NCBI GenBank assembly: GCA_030632765.1
Contig: DAOVUC010000090.1
Span: 1 to 6,874, forward strand
DNA: 6,874 nt
Source: Candidatus Dadabacteria bacterium
GTDB taxonomy: Bacteria > Desulfobacterota_D > UBA1144 > Nemesobacterales > UBA2774
Reading direction: 5' to 3'
Positions 5,957 to 6,874 of this stretch are shown here, piece after piece. Position 1 is the stretch's first letter, and every line of letters begins with the position of its first letter. The notes beneath the pieces were generated by a model. It worked only from the letters and a program-made list of their open reading frames with translations, ran no database searches and was not told where the DNA came from. The position numbers and the translations under genes are program-made.

Positions 5957-6832
5957 ATGAACTTCGGAATCACCCTTCCAAATTTCGGCAAATATGCCGA
6001 TAAAGATGATATCCTTAAAATAGCCGCTTCAGCTGAAGAGCTTGGATTCAAATCCCTATGGGTAAGTGATCATGTAGTCATACCGGACTCACATCAAGGA
6101 TTCGGAGATGTGTTCTACGACCCATTTATTACCCTAACCTATGTAGCCGCACATACCCGTAATATTAGTCTAGGGACAAGTGTAATAATACTCCCCTATA
6201 GAAACCCTATCGTGCTTGCGAAGATGATTTCAACCCTGGATGTACTATCAGAAGGAAGGGTCATAATCGGCGTGGGTGCCGGGTGGCTGCAAAAGGAATT
6301 CGAGGCGCTTGGAGTACCGTTTAGCAAAAGAGGTGAGATGGCAAACGAATATCTAAGCATACTAAAAGTCCTTTGGACCGAAGACGATCCAAGGTTTACA
6401 GGTAAATATCTCAAATTCTCAGATATTAAGTTCTTACCCAAGCCTTTTAAGACTCTGCGCCCGCCAATATGGGTCGGGGGCGGGAGCAATAAAGCCATTG
6501 AGCGTGCTGTAACTTACGGAGACGGATGGCACCCTGTTGGGTTAACACCTGAAGAATTAAAGGAGAAGCTAAAATACGTTAACAAGCTCCTTAAGAAACA
6601 TAATAAGGATAATTTTCAAATATCGCTCAGGAGAAACCTGGAAATTAATAAAGATAAGGATATAAACGACGATGACACCCTAAGAGGACCAGTCGAAAAA
6701 ATTATAAGCGGGATTAAAGAATATAAAGAATTAGGAGTAAACCATCTGATATTAAACTTTCTAAGCGGTTCTTCCGAAGGGATACTAAACACCATGAGAA
6801 CATTCTCAAAAGAGATAAGACCTCTTATCTAA
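5957..6832 (+). CDS. LLM-class flavin/F420-dependent oxidoreductase
   Basis: The 291-residue product is a single luciferase-like TIM-barrel domain. Recognisable blocks are MNFGITLPNFG at the start, SLWVSDHV (33-40), LGTSVIILPYRNP (72-84), LDVLSEGRVIIGVGAGW (94-110), and IWVGGGSNKA with YGDGWHP (171-193). These fit the subgroup usually annotated as probable F420-dependent oxidoreductase (TIGR03619-like). The cofactor (F420 or FMN) and the substrate cannot be decided from sequence alone. The ATG at 5957 has no Shine-Dalgarno sequence. Instead TATAAG (5943-5948) lies eight bases upstream, so the message may start at or next to the ATG. It follows the transglycosylase by 63 bases with no visible terminator; their functions appear unrelated. 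Confidence 0.88.
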   Translation: MNFGITLPNFGKYADKDDILKIAASAEELGFKSLWVSDHVVIPDSHQGFGDVFYDPFITLTYVAAHTRNISLGTSVIILPYRNPIVLAKMISTLDVLSEGRVIIGVGAGWLQKEFEALGVPFSKRGEMANEYLSILKVLWTEDDPRFTGKYLKFSDIKFLPKPFKTLRPPIWVGGGSNKAIERAVTYGDGWHPVGLTPEELKEKLKYVNKLLKKHNKDNFQISLRRNLEINKDKDINDDDTLRGPVEKIISGIKEYKELGVNHLILNFLSGSSEGILNTMRTFSKEIRPLI

Positions 6833-6836
6833 ATTA

Positions 6837-6874
6837 TTATTCCAGTTTTATGCCTTTCGAAATTTCGTATAATC
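6837..6874 (-). CDS. Possible 3' end of a convergent gene (truncated by window edge)
   Basis: Read leftward from the window edge, one frame gives LYEISKGIKLE followed by TAA at 6837-6839, four bases beyond the stop of the oxidoreductase gene. The composition looks protein-like and the spacing fits tight convergent packing, but twelve codons are too few to be sure. The alternative is intergenic sequence containing the 10-bp palindrome CGAAATTTCG (6858-6867). Confidence 0.25.
   Translation of the reverse strand, partial: LYEISKGIKLE

Noticed and set aside
6196..6498. Minus-strand 100-codon frame inside the oxidoreductase gene
   Set aside because: It is antisense to conserved motifs of the LLM protein and shows no family resemblance or start signal.
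6858..6867. CGAAATTTCG palindrome as a terminator after the oxidoreductase gene
   Set aside because: The AT-rich perfect palindrome has almost no loop-supported stem and no following T-run, and it may lie within the coding tail of a convergent gene.

Overview
The window looks like ordinary chromosome from a diderm (Gram-negative-type) bacterium. It is moderately AT-rich, at roughly 40% G+C by eye. The diderm call rests on a long-form YidC with a large periplasmic domain and on a membrane-anchored lytic transglycosylase. Together with Jag, a CaiC-like acyl-CoA ligase and an F420-type luciferase-like oxidoreductase, this suggests an uncultured environmental lineage, perhaps a Desulfobacterota- or Dadabacteria-like group. 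That placement is a guess; the sequence alone does not fix it.

Layout. Positions 1-1232 (+) hold the 3' part of an AMP-forming acyl-CoA ligase followed by tadA, the tRNA wobble adenosine deaminase. Positions 1246-4676 (-) hold the conserved rpmH-rnpA-yidD-yidC-jag cluster, read right to left, with a small zinc-ribbon protein gene at its end that converges on tadA. The 49-codon rpmH gene (4527-4676) is short but clear. Positions 4677-5152 are a 476-base intergenic region between divergent genes. It carries repeats in the rpmH leader, a good sigma-70-type promoter facing right (TTGACA, 16 bases, TATAGT) and inverted repeats around that promoter. I see no DnaA-box cluster that would make it an origin. 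Positions 5153-5893 (+) encode a membrane-anchored lytic transglycosylase. Positions 5957-6832 (+) encode an LLM-class (F420-type) oxidoreductase. The last 38 bases may hold the tail of a convergent gene.

How the genes work together. The minus-strand cluster serves ribosome, tRNA and membrane-protein biogenesis: L34 for the 50S subunit, RnpA for tRNA 5' maturation, YidD and YidC for membrane insertion, and Jag/KhpB as an RNA-binding partner. The genes are very tightly packed: a GTGA overlap (rpmH/rnpA), an ATGA overlap (rnpA/yidD), a 9-base gap (yidD/yidC), and a 2-base gap (yidC/jag) with the jag ribosome binding site inside the last codons of yidC. The right-hand genes are probably separate units.

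I found no mobile element, CRISPR array, tRNA or rRNA gene, and no clear new system. The points most worth a second look are the intergenic control region, the tyrosine replacing the hallmark histidine in the Jag R3H motif, and the zinc-ribbon gene at the end of the cluster where mnmE often lies.
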